From assembly GCA_021824565.1 (NCBI GenBank), contig JAKAKL010000122.1:1-64000 (forward strand): a stretch of DNA of 64,000 nucleotides, written 5' to 3'. Shown here in pieces: positions 47,258 through 54,978 of the stretch. A program made the translations under genes and the position numbers. How positions within the stretch are numbered: the first letter of the stretch is position 1; every line of letters starts with the position of its first letter. The notes below the pieces were generated by a model. That model made no database searches and had not been told where the DNA came from. It saw only the letters and a list, made by a program, of their open reading frames with translations. The DNA comes from Bacteroidota bacterium. Its GTDB lineage: Bacteria; Bacteroidota; Ignavibacteria; Ignavibacteriales; Ignavibacteriaceae.

Positions 47258-47325
47258 GTGGAAAAGAAAATATAAATGATTAAGTTAGCCGTAGAAAAAA
47301 TTATCGATTACTTAATAGCGTATAA

Positions 47326-48225
47326 ATGAGTTCTCTAACAGAAGATTTACAGAAAGCAAAAGGCGATATTCATCAGTTCAGAGATATAACTGTTCGAGTA
47401 CTAAACTATTTACCTGATGTTATCAATGAAGAAACGAAATTCGGCGGTTATCAAATATGTTCTTCAAATATTGCAGGCATAAGAAAGTCTGTACGTCCTT
47501 TTAGAAATGATTTGTTTATCCGAAGCGGGAATAGATTTATCGACAGCTATATTACCTTCGAAAAAATATTAAACCGTTTGAAAAATGAAGAAAGAAATTT
47601 TAAACAGGGAGAATATCTTTTAGTAGACAGCGTTATATACACAATGCAGCAATCAATGGGGATTGGCTTTGATTTAATGGTACAGGCTAACAGCGCAAGG
47701 AAGCATGTTGGAAACAGATTTGAAGAATTGATAAGGACGTTGCTGAACACTTTGGAAATTCCAATGAAGAAAGTAGTGTTGAGCATTCCTTATGATACCG
47801 ATGAAGGAAATAAATACTATTGTTGTGAAACCGACGTAATAATTTCACCGTATAAAAGTGTAAGATCAGATTCAACGAGCATAAATCCTAATGAAATAGT
47901 TATATCGCTAAAGACTACAACTAAAGACCGCATGCCCAAAATATTTATTGATAAAGTGCTAATGGAAAAATTCGTCGGTCATCCTGTCCGTGTCGTAGGC
48001 ATTTCACAGAATGATATTCAAAGAAAAGAAGACACAGATGAGATTAAAATAAGTTATACTTTTGTATCAAATTTATTTATGGTTTACACGCGCTTTTTAG
48101 CTCAGTTAGAAGGTTATTATTATCTCGATTTACCTGCAAAGGCATTACAAAAGCCATTCAACCAATACATCTTTCCGTTTTCAAAATTCTTATTGAAAGA
48201 TGTTTGGGAAATGTTAGGCTCGTAA
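47326..48225 (+). CDS. Probable type II restriction endonuclease
   Basis: 299 aa, not recognised as any named enzyme. It converges with, and overlaps by 12 bases, a DNA methyltransferase gene, the standard restriction-modification arrangement. A PD-(D/E)xK-like core is suggested by CCETDVIISP followed after about 20 residues by NEIVISLKTTTKDRMPKIF (Asp ... Ser-x-Lys). The start at ATG lacks a ribosome site. The recognition sequence cannot be inferred. A DNA-repair or other nuclease is the alternative. Confidence 0.65.
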   Translation: MSSLTEDLQKAKGDIHQFRDITVRVLNYLPDVINEETKFGGYQICSSNIAGIRKSVRPFRNDLFIRSGNRFIDSYITFEKILNRLKNEERNFKQGEYLLVDSVIYTMQQSMGIGFDLMVQANSARKHVGNRFEELIRTLLNTLEIPMKKVVLSIPYDTDEGNKYYCCETDVIISPYKSVRSDSTSINPNEIVISLKTTTKDRMPKIFIDKVLMEKFVGHPVRVVGISQNDIQRKEDTDEIKISYTFVSNLFMVYTRFLAQLEGYYYLDLPAKALQKPFNQYIFPFSKFLLKDVWEMLGS

Positions 48226-49278
48226 TTTTTTTCTTCTTTGTATAGATTCAATTTCATCTTTGCCGGAAGCTATTCTTGAAATCAATTCTTTATTTGACAT
48301 TCTGTCCTTAATAATCTGGCAGTACTTAGGATTGTTTTCCGTTCCAATCCATTTTCTATTAAAAGCTTCTGCAACAGCGTATGTTGTTCCTGAGCCTCCA
48401 AAGGGATCAGCCACGAGATGCCCGGGTATAGAAGATGCAAGAATAATTTTTTTAACCAGCTCAATAGGCTTTTGCGTTTGATGCTCTGTCTTTTCCCATG
48501 AGCCGTTTGATAGAGTAGGTATTTCGAGAACATCTTTGGGCTTTGCTCCAAGGGGATTTGGTTCCCAGATGTAGGCTTTACCATTTCCATTGTTGTATTG
48601 AGAACTTTCCGCCTGAGGTCTGGTTGGATACTTTAAAGTATGAGCATTATAAGGTATTCTTGCTTCGTCAATATTAAAAATAAAATTTTTACTCTTTCTA
48701 AAATGCAGTATACTTTCATGCGATCTTCCCCAATCATTGCCAAGATTGGCTTTATTCCTGTAATACCATACTAGCCATTTGCAGCCGGTGAATAAGTAGC
48801 TTGCAGCCCACTTTATGTCGGCAAGAATCTCAGAGAACCCGCAGACAAATAGGGAGCCGTGGGGTTTTAAAACTCTTTGCGCCTCTTGAATCCAAAGGAT
48901 GCTCCAGTCTACATATTGTTTTTGAGATTGAAAAGAATCCCATTCAGCTTTTTTAATATTATACGGAGGATCGGCAAAGATAAGGTCAACAGATTCATTT
49001 TCAATGTTCTTAAGAAAATGAATCGCATCTATGTTATAAAGCGATCCCGACTCGTTTTTATAAAACGGCACCGGAAGCTTTTTTATCTTTTGTTCAGTGT
49101 AAAATTCAAGCTGAAGTTCTTTGACAAGCTGGTTTACTTTAGTTGAAGAATACACTCTGTATTTATTTATCGGATGTCTTGAGGAATTGAACTTTCCGCT
49201 TTTATCCCAGCGTCTCAATGTTTCCTTATTTACGCCGATAATCTTGGCTGCTTCGCTTATGCTATAAAATTTTTCCAT
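48214..49278 (-). CDS. Adenine-N6/cytosine-N4 DNA methyltransferase with N-terminal MerR-type HTH
   Basis: 354 aa from the ATG chosen (a TTG 36 bases upstream is possible). Residues 1-50 form a MerR-like HTH (YSISEAAKIIGVNKETLRRWDKSG, then HPINKYRVYS). The methyltransferase shows motif IV ADPPYNIKKAEWDSF (about 105-120) before motif I ADPFGGSGTTYAVAEAFNRKWIG (about 320), a beta-class order with the target-recognition region in between. The HTH could repress the R-M genes. The partner is the converging nuclease gene. Confidence 0.85.
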   Translation of the reverse strand: MEKFYSISEAAKIIGVNKETLRRWDKSGKFNSSRHPINKYRVYSSTKVNQLVKELQLEFYTEQKIKKLPVPFYKNESGSLYNIDAIHFLKNIENESVDLIFADPPYNIKKAEWDSFQSQKQYVDWSILWIQEAQRVLKPHGSLFVCGFSEILADIKWAASYLFTGCKWLVWYYRNKANLGNDWGRSHESILHFRKSKNFIFNIDEARIPYNAHTLKYPTRPQAESSQYNNGNGKAYIWEPNPLGAKPKDVLEIPTLSNGSWEKTEHQTQKPIELVKKIILASSIPGHLVADPFGGSGTTYAVAEAFNRKWIGTENNPKYCQIIKDRMSNKELISRIASGKDEIESIQRRKKLRA

Positions 49279-49491
49279 ATTAAATTTTGAAATGTGTTGA
49301 ATAACCTTATACAACTATACACAAATATAAAATTATTTTTAAAAGGTTAAAACAAGCGGAGTTATCTTTTAAATATTCAATCAAATTTATAATGCGAAAT
49401 GAGATTCAATTTTCTTGACAAAAAGGTTGTACATAATTAAATTTAATTTAAAATTATTTATACTGATTATACTAATAACTTGGATTTGAGA
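49279..49491. promoter_or_regulatory. Upstream region of the R-M methyltransferase and ABC exporter genes
   Basis: AT-rich divergent region of about 213 bases. A TTGACA followed 17 bases later by TAAATT (near 49419) is a possible -35/-10 pair for rightward transcription of the small ORF and exporter. No experimental sign is available from sequence. Confidence 0.35.
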
Positions 49492-49629
49492 ATGGGAGAT
49501 GATATTGCTATTATTGCTTCTATCCGGCTTGCCGGTGTCGAAAGCGGTGAAATAAATTTAATTAGGGAGTGTCCTGCATGTTTGCATACCTCCTTTTTAT
49601 CTTTAAAATATTTTGTAAGCGGGAATTAA
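49492..49629 (+). CDS. Possible 45-aa small protein before the ABC exporter
   Basis: An ATG opens a 45-residue frame beginning MGDDIAIIASIRL, with a Cys-x2-Cys (CPAC) near residue 27 and a hydrophobic tail. It ends one base before the TTG start of the exporter permease, so it may be a leader that couples translation. Its own ribosome site is weak (TTGAGA). It may be a real small protein or only a leader ORF. Confidence 0.45.
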   Translation: MGDDIAIIASIRLAGVESGEINLIRECPACLHTSFLSLKYFVSGN

Positions 49630-49630
49630 A

Positions 49631-51208
49631 TTGTTTCCATTATTTTACTTATACTGGCGGATTGCAGCTAATGATCTCAAAGAAAAATTTTTCTCAAAAA
49701 GTACTTTCGCGGGCGCAATTGTTCTAATTATCCTTTCAATATTTTTTATCGCCTTCGGATATTCTTTAGGCTACGGGATTATATATTCGTATTATCATCA
49801 TGAATTTAAAATGGGGGTTTCCGTAAATTATGCAGTAAAGCTTTTCTTAATGATGAGCGTATTTTTTATTATGGCTAATGCTCTTGCTCCGCTAAAGTTT
49901 ATGAAGCAGCTAAATTATCACGTACTTAAAATCTTTCCTATAAATACTGCGGCTATTTTTACCTTTGATTTAATTATCGGCTTCATTGATTTAAGGCTGG
50001 TTCTTTTATTTGAGGTGCTGATTTCTTTAACGGCGGGAACAGGCGGCTTTTCATTTTCAATTTTACATAGCTTATCATTATTAATAATGTCGGTCAGCTT
50101 AATTTATTTGATTCATCTTACAACAGAACTGATAAGAAGCTTTGTAAAAGTATTAACCTCGCTGCTCACATATAAAATAATTGGGGCGATAATTGCAACG
50201 GCAATTCTTGCTTACTTCTTTATCTTAAAAAATATTCCATTGAAATACTTTCTTAGGAATAATCCTATCGCATGGAATATTAATTCAATTTTCTCTTATG
50301 TACTTTTTAAGGATGTTCATTGGATTTATAATAGTATTATGATAAACCTTGTTTGCTCGGTGGGTCTGTTTGCCGCAATAATTGCCGTGAGGATGCTGCA
50401 TAATAATTTAGTATCACAAAGATTGATTCATGAAAATCAGGCTTTTAAAGAGAAGAAAAAAAGAATAACATTTCCGATTTCTATATTCCCGGATAATATA
50501 AGAATGTATCTAATGAAAGATATGAGATACATAAGCAGGAGCAACCGTGTTTTAACTGCTGTGTTTGTTGAGATCATAATTATATGCGTTGTATTTTACT
50601 TCCACTTTACTCACTCAAGAATTTATGATCATTTTTTAGTTGCTATGGGTTTTATAATAATCGGGCCTGTAATGCTCTGGGATTTTTATCTTAGCAACTA
50701 CTGGGGCTTTGAGAAAATAGGATTCGGCTTTTATTTGTTCTCGCCTGCCGAGATGCGTTATGCAATTCTTTCCAAGAACATCAGCTTTATTTTTGTCAAA
50801 TCTATTTTGATTTTATTGATGAGCCTGACAGTCAGCCTTTTATACTCGTTCAAATATTTTATGCCGGTGTTGATAATAAATTTTATTTTAGTCTTAATCA
50901 TGATTATGTTCTCAAACATTATAGCAGTAAGGAATCCTTATCCTGTCGACTTGAAAGAAGATACTTTCTCGCAGACGCAGCCTGGAAAGTTCTCCTTAGC
51001 CGGCTTCATAGGGCTGCTCTTATATTTAATACTGCCGTGCTTACTGATATTTGTTATTTATAAAAGCGGGGCGGGAATAATTTTTTATGCGTCTTCACTT
51101 TTGATATTATCCCTTTGCGCTGCGCTTTACTTTTTTATGCTAGCATACAGCTCTTCGCTGCTTAATGAGGAAAAAGAAACTATTTATAAAACTTTAATAA
51201 AGATATGA
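49631..51208 (+). CDS. ABC exporter membrane subunit (polytopic permease)
   Basis: 525 aa with at least ten hydrophobic segments (e.g. AGAIVLIILSIFFIAFGYSLGYGI; LFLMMSVFFIMANALAPL; LLLYLILPCLLIFVIY). No standard-start ATG exists before residue 60, so TTG is used, in line with the coupled leader before it. No family signature beyond an ABC-2-type permease. The ATPase gene follows with an ATGA overlap; the two make a complete exporter of unknown substrate. Confidence 0.75.
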   Translation: MFPLFYLYWRIAANDLKEKFFSKSTFAGAIVLIILSIFFIAFGYSLGYGIIYSYYHHEFKMGVSVNYAVKLFLMMSVFFIMANALAPLKFMKQLNYHVLKIFPINTAAIFTFDLIIGFIDLRLVLLFEVLISLTAGTGGFSFSILHSLSLLIMSVSLIYLIHLTTELIRSFVKVLTSLLTYKIIGAIIATAILAYFFILKNIPLKYFLRNNPIAWNINSIFSYVLFKDVHWIYNSIMINLVCSVGLFAAIIAVRMLHNNLVSQRLIHENQAFKEKKKRITFPISIFPDNIRMYLMKDMRYISRSNRVLTAVFVEIIIICVVFYFHFTHSRIYDHFLVAMGFIIIGPVMLWDFYLSNYWGFEKIGFGFYLFSPAEMRYAILSKNISFIFVKSILILLMSLTVSLLYSFKYFMPVLIINFILVLIMIMFSNIIAVRNPYPVDLKEDTFSQTQPGKFSLAGFIGLLLYLILPCLLIFVIYKSGAGIIFYASSLLILSLCAALYFFMLAYSSSLLNEEKETIYKTLIKI

Positions 51209-51981
51209 TTGAAATAAAAGAGCTTTCAAAAAATTTTGCCGGGGTGCAGGCGTTAGATAAAATAAATTTATCAATTCATGATAAATCAATTTTCGGATTT
51301 GTAGGACCGAACGGCGCAGGCAAATCAACCACGATAAATATTTTAACGGGAATAGTTCCGCCTTCTGAAGGAAGCGTTAAAATTCTTGGATATGATTTAA
51401 AAGAAAACCCTGTTGAAATAAAAAGGAGAATCGGAGTTATACCTGAAAGACTTGCTTTATTTGACGGGCTTACGGGGGAAGAGCATCTTACTTTTGTCGG
51501 AAAGATTTACGGGCTGGAACAAAAAATTTTAACCAACCGGATAAATGAGCTGCTGTATTTTTTCGAATTAACTTCAGCGAGAGACCGCTTGATAGAAACC
51601 TATTCGCAAGGGATGAGAAAGAAACTTGCATTTGCTTCGGCAATAATTCATGCTCCGGATATTTTATTTCTTGATGAGCCGTTTGAAAATGTAGATCCTA
51701 TTTTTCGCAAAAAGATGAGAGATATTTTAATCCGGATGAGAAATAACGGGAAAACGATATTAATTACTTCTCATGCATTAATAGAGCTTGAAGATATCTG
51801 CGATGAAGTGGCAATAATAAACAAAGGTAAGATAGTTTACCAGAGCAGAACGGAAGACATCCGAAAAAAAATAAAGGATGAGATCAGCCGCGAAACGTAC
51901 CAGTCGTTGGAAGAAATATTCTTGGATGTAGTAGGCGGTTCAGATGAAGAAGAAAAAGATAATAAATTATCCTGGCTTTGA
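51205..51981 (+). CDS. ABC transporter ATP-binding protein
   Basis: 258-aa ATPase for the preceding permease. Walker A GPNGAGKSTTINIL, signature region YSQGMRKKLAFASAI (YSQGM variant), Walker B ILFLDEPFENVDPI, and H-loop SHALIELEDICDE. The ABC-A/DrrA-like wording suggests export of a small molecule or membrane-protein complex assembly. Overlaps the permease stop by four bases. Confidence 0.9.
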   Translation: MIEIKELSKNFAGVQALDKINLSIHDKSIFGFVGPNGAGKSTTINILTGIVPPSEGSVKILGYDLKENPVEIKRRIGVIPERLALFDGLTGEEHLTFVGKIYGLEQKILTNRINELLYFFELTSARDRLIETYSQGMRKKLAFASAIIHAPDILFLDEPFENVDPIFRKKMRDILIRMRNNGKTILITSHALIELEDICDEVAIINKGKIVYQSRTEDIRKKIKDEISRETYQSLEEIFLDVVGGSDEEEKDNKLSWL

Positions 51982-52086
51982 ACGTAAAGATAGTGACAAA
52001 GATATTTTAAACATCCTAATTTTTGAGACTGCACATATATCAAATATTTCTTTGAACTTGAAAAATAAGACAAATGGATAAGTAAG

Positions 52087-52230
52087 TTATTTCATCTTTT
52101 GAATGTTTGAGAAAAGAAATGCGGCGGCAATGCCGATGGCAATTCCCAGCGCCAGATGTCTGGTTGCAAGCCCCAGGATAACTCCGAAAACAACTCCGAG
52201 ACCGAGCATGTTTCTATCTTTTTTCTTCAT
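52087..52230 (-). CDS. 47-aa small membrane protein
   Basis: A 47-residue frame (MKKKDRNMLGLG, then an uninterrupted hydrophobic stretch to AAAFLFSN and a basic QKMK end) with one long or two short transmembrane segments. A strong AAGGAGAGTATT ribosome site precedes the ATG. It lies 26 bases after hemH ends on the same strand. Family not recognised, but the ribosome site and composition support a real small protein. Confidence 0.7.
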   Translation of the reverse strand: MKKKDRNMLGLGVVFGVILGLATRHLALGIAIGIAAAFLFSNIQKMK

Positions 52231-52255
52231 AATACTCTCCTTTCATTTTGCAAAA

Positions 52256-53275
52256 TTAATTAGAATGTTTCAGCACAATTTTCTTCAGTGTTTCAATCCA
52301 CAAAGGATGATCGTTCAAACTTTCAACTAACTGTAGTTTCTCCCCGCCGTGTTCGAGGAATAATTTGTTATAGTCTATGCCGATCTCGACAATAGTTTCA
52401 AGACAATCAGCTACGAACGCAGGACTAAATACTAAAATTTTTTTCACGCCTTCATTAGCCTTCTTGATTATTACTTTGTCTGCAAAAGGCTCAAGCCATT
52501 TCTTATCCAGCCTCGATTGAAAACAGACGGTATATTTTCCTTTTGGAATATTTAGCTTCTCGACGAGCAGCCTTGTAGTTGCATAGCAGGCAGCCTTGTA
52601 GCAGTATTTATTGTCGTCATTAATTTCATTCTCACAGTTATGATCTGAACATGGTTTGCCGTCGGTATAAACCTTATCAACCTGTCTTACCGGCAGTCCG
52701 TGATAACTGAAGATAAAATGATCGTATTCATTTAGATTATATTTTTTTGCCCGCTCTGCAATTGTATTAATGAAACCATCATCGTCATAAAATTGACTGA
52801 TAATTTTAATCTCCGGTATAACCCACCACCTGCTGATGATCTTCATTGCTTTATCAACTGCGCTTCCCGTGCTGGCAGAAGCGTATTGAGGAAATAAGGG
52901 TATAATAATTATTTTATCGTAAGATTTTTTTCTCATCCGCTCAAGCACGTCAATCATACCTGGATTTTGGTAGCGCATAGCAAGCTCAACTTCAAAATTA
53001 TCTCCAAGCAAGCTCTGCAATTTTTCCTTTACGCTGTTGCCGTAAATAATAATCGGCGATCCTTTCGCGGTCCACAGCAGCTTGTAAATCTTTGCCGACT
53101 TTGGCGCGCGGAATGGAACTATAATTAAATTGACAAGAATCTTTCTAAGCAGCCAGGGAATATCTATTACACGGGGATCATTTAAAAACTCGAAAAGATA
53201 CTTTCTTACGTCAGCGGTAGAAGGGCTGTCAGGTGTGCCAAGGTTTATTAATAGTACTCCGGTTTTTTTATTCAT
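52256..53275 (-). CDS. hemH: Ferrochelatase
   Basis: Inserts iron into the porphyrin in the final haem step. 339 aa, opening GVLLINLGTPDSPSTADVRKYL. The catalytic His lies in FSYHGLPVRQV, and the metal-guiding Glu in CLETIVEIG. A Cys-rich run (CSDHNCENEI then YCYKAACYATT) may bind an Fe-S cluster. hemL is 6 kb away, so haem genes are scattered in the region. Followed by the 47-aa protein and preceded by the DinB-fold gene, all leftward. Confidence 0.96.
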   Translation of the reverse strand: MNKKTGVLLINLGTPDSPSTADVRKYLFEFLNDPRVIDIPWLLRKILVNLIIVPFRAPKSAKIYKLLWTAKGSPIIIYGNSVKEKLQSLLGDNFEVELAMRYQNPGMIDVLERMRKKSYDKIIIIPLFPQYASASTGSAVDKAMKIISRWWVIPEIKIISQFYDDDGFINTIAERAKKYNLNEYDHFIFSYHGLPVRQVDKVYTDGKPCSDHNCENEINDDNKYCYKAACYATTRLLVEKLNIPKGKYTVCFQSRLDKKWLEPFADKVIIKKANEGVKKILVFSPAFVADCLETIVEIGIDYNKLFLEHGGEKLQLVESLNDHPLWIETLKKIVLKHSN

Positions 53276-53294
53276 AAATAAAATTCTTGTTAGT

Positions 53295-53840
53295 TTACCA
53301 ATTCATTCTATTTCGCAAAGAAATTATCTGAGCGACATGATGTTTCCCATGCCATGCGTATACGCCGATATTTCTTTCAAGCGCAACTAGACCAAGCTCC
53401 GGATGAATGAACGTTTTCTTGAAATCATCGAGCGGCACGGCTCTTAATAAAGCCGCAAATCTTTTCTGCAGCGCCTCAAATAAATCAAGCGATACGGAGA
53501 CCGGTGTATTAATTGTATCGGGCAGTTTAGCCCAAAGTTTTTCATCGTAGGATTTAATGATCGGCTGTTTTTCAGTTAAGGTGAGCTTAAACCTTATGAA
53601 AGAATTCATATGACTGTCGGGCAGATGGTGAACTACCTGCTTGACTGTCCAGCCGTCAGGTCTGTATTGAGTGTTTAACTGCTCTTCATTGAGGTCTTCA
53701 ACTGCGTTTCTTAGCAGCGACGGCGCCTCTTCATAATCTTTGATGTATTTATTTTTCAATTCCTCCGTCAGCTCTCCTTCAAATTTAAACTTGCCGATCG
53801 GATATTTTAGTTCTTCAAGGTTTGTTTCCTGCATTGTCAT
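53295..53840 (-). CDS. DinB/YfiT-type metal-dependent transferase-like protein
   Basis: 181 aa of the DinB four-helix fold. Wording ELTEELKNKYIKDYEEAPSLLRNAVEDLNEEQLNTQYRPDGWTVKQVVHHLPDSHMNS is that of the YfiT/bacillithiol S-transferase branch. The three metal His are in VVHHLPDSHMN and HGKHHVAQI. Thiol transfer is the family's activity; the cellular thiol here is not known. Lies between hemH and the isoaspartyl peptidase gene. Confidence 0.88.
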   Translation of the reverse strand: MTMQETNLEELKYPIGKFKFEGELTEELKNKYIKDYEEAPSLLRNAVEDLNEEQLNTQYRPDGWTVKQVVHHLPDSHMNSFIRFKLTLTEKQPIIKSYDEKLWAKLPDTINTPVSVSLDLFEALQKRFAALLRAVPLDDFKKTFIHPELGLVALERNIGVYAWHGKHHVAQIISLRNRMNW

Positions 53841-53850
53841 TATTTTTAAT

Positions 53851-54858
53851 TTATCCTTTTATTAAATAATCTGAATCAGTTAATTTATTTTCTCCGTCTG
53901 CATAAACTGCATATTGAAATCCTTTTTGGATAGCATAAGCGCCAACCTCACCGTCTTTATTCAACGCGATGAATCCGACTTGAAAATCTTTATAATTTTT
54001 TTGCATTTCTGCAATCCTCTCAACCGCCGCAACGCAAGCTTCCTTTGGAGATTTCCCGAGCCTCATTTGCTCGACTACTGTATGACTGCCGGCTATCTTT
54101 ATAACAGATTCGCCCAGCCCGGTTGCTGCCGCTGCGCCGACGTTATTATCGGAAAAAAGTCCCGCTCCAATTATAGCAGAATCCGCAACACGCCCGTGCA
54201 TTTTAAAAGCTATTCCGCTGGTCGTGCATACTCCGGCAATATTCCCAGACGAATCGAGCGCGAGCATTCCAATTGTATCATGATTGTGTTCGTCGATTTT
54301 CATTGGAGTATAATTATTTTGCTTAAGCCATTTTTCCCATTGTTCTTTTGATTCATTCGTAAGAAGATTTACTTTCTTAAATCCATTTGCAAGCGCGAAT
54401 TCCAGAGCGCCGCTGCCAACAATCATAACATGCGGAGTCTTTTCCATAATCTTCCTCGCAACCGATGACGCATGAACTATATCCTGAAGAAACGCAACCG
54501 AGCCTGCATTTCCGAATTCATCCATAATGCAAGAATCGAGCGTAACATAGCCGTCCCTATCCGGCAAGCCGCCGTAGCCTACTGTATTAATTTTAGGATC
54601 AGCTTCAATTACATTAACGCCTTTTTCTACGGCATCAAGACATCTTCCGTTTGAGCTTAAAATTTTCCACGCTGCTTCGTTTGCGGGTATTCCAAAGTTC
54701 CAAGTAGATATTACTATAGGCTTTGTAATTTTATTTTTTCTTCTGCTTAGCTTTTCAATCTTACTCGAAATTTTTTCAGACGGCAAAGCAGCCTTTGTTA
54801 ATGCCGCCGCCGAAGTCAGCGTAATGGTGTTCAAAATAAATTTTCTTCTGGAAGTCAT
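53851..54858 (-). CDS. Isoaspartyl peptidase / N4-glucosaminyl-asparaginase-like Ntn hydrolase
   Basis: 335 aa. The start has a twin-arginine-like export signal (MTSRRKFILNTITLTSAAALTKAALP). The autocleavage site is seen as HDTIGMLALDSSGNIAG (Thr becomes the nucleophile), with downstream GRVADSAIIGAGLFSDNN and AAAATGLGESVIKI as in the plant-type asparaginase family. Probably cleaves beta-aspartyl or glycosyl-Asn links outside the cytoplasm. Just upstream of its gene lies an inverted repeat shared with the S8 gene. Confidence 0.9.
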   Translation of the reverse strand: MTSRRKFILNTITLTSAAALTKAALPSEKISSKIEKLSRRKNKITKPIVISTWNFGIPANEAAWKILSSNGRCLDAVEKGVNVIEADPKINTVGYGGLPDRDGYVTLDSCIMDEFGNAGSVAFLQDIVHASSVARKIMEKTPHVMIVGSGALEFALANGFKKVNLLTNESKEQWEKWLKQNNYTPMKIDEHNHDTIGMLALDSSGNIAGVCTTSGIAFKMHGRVADSAIIGAGLFSDNNVGAAAATGLGESVIKIAGSHTVVEQMRLGKSPKEACVAAVERIAEMQKNYKDFQVGFIALNKDGEVGAYAIQKGFQYAVYADGENKLTDSDYLIKG

Positions 54859-54897
54859 GCACTATCCTCCGTGTTGAATTCATTTTTACAATTCTTA

Positions 54898-54966
54898 AAC
54901 TTACACTTGAGCTTGAACTCTAAAATAGTTCAGGTACAAGATCAAGTTCAAGCGTAAGTTCAAGTT
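54898..54966. repeat. Inverted repeat downstream of the S8 protease gene
   Basis: Two 22-base arms (AACTTACACTTGAGCTTGAACT and AGTTCAAGCGTAAGTTCAAGTT) pair over 18 of 22 positions with a 25-base loop. The same AACTTGAGCTT / CAAGTTTAAGC motif recurs at 58009-58047, on the other side of the protease gene. A leftward terminator for the protease or a dispersed repeat. Confidence 0.65.
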
Positions 54967-54978
54967 TTGAAAATATTG

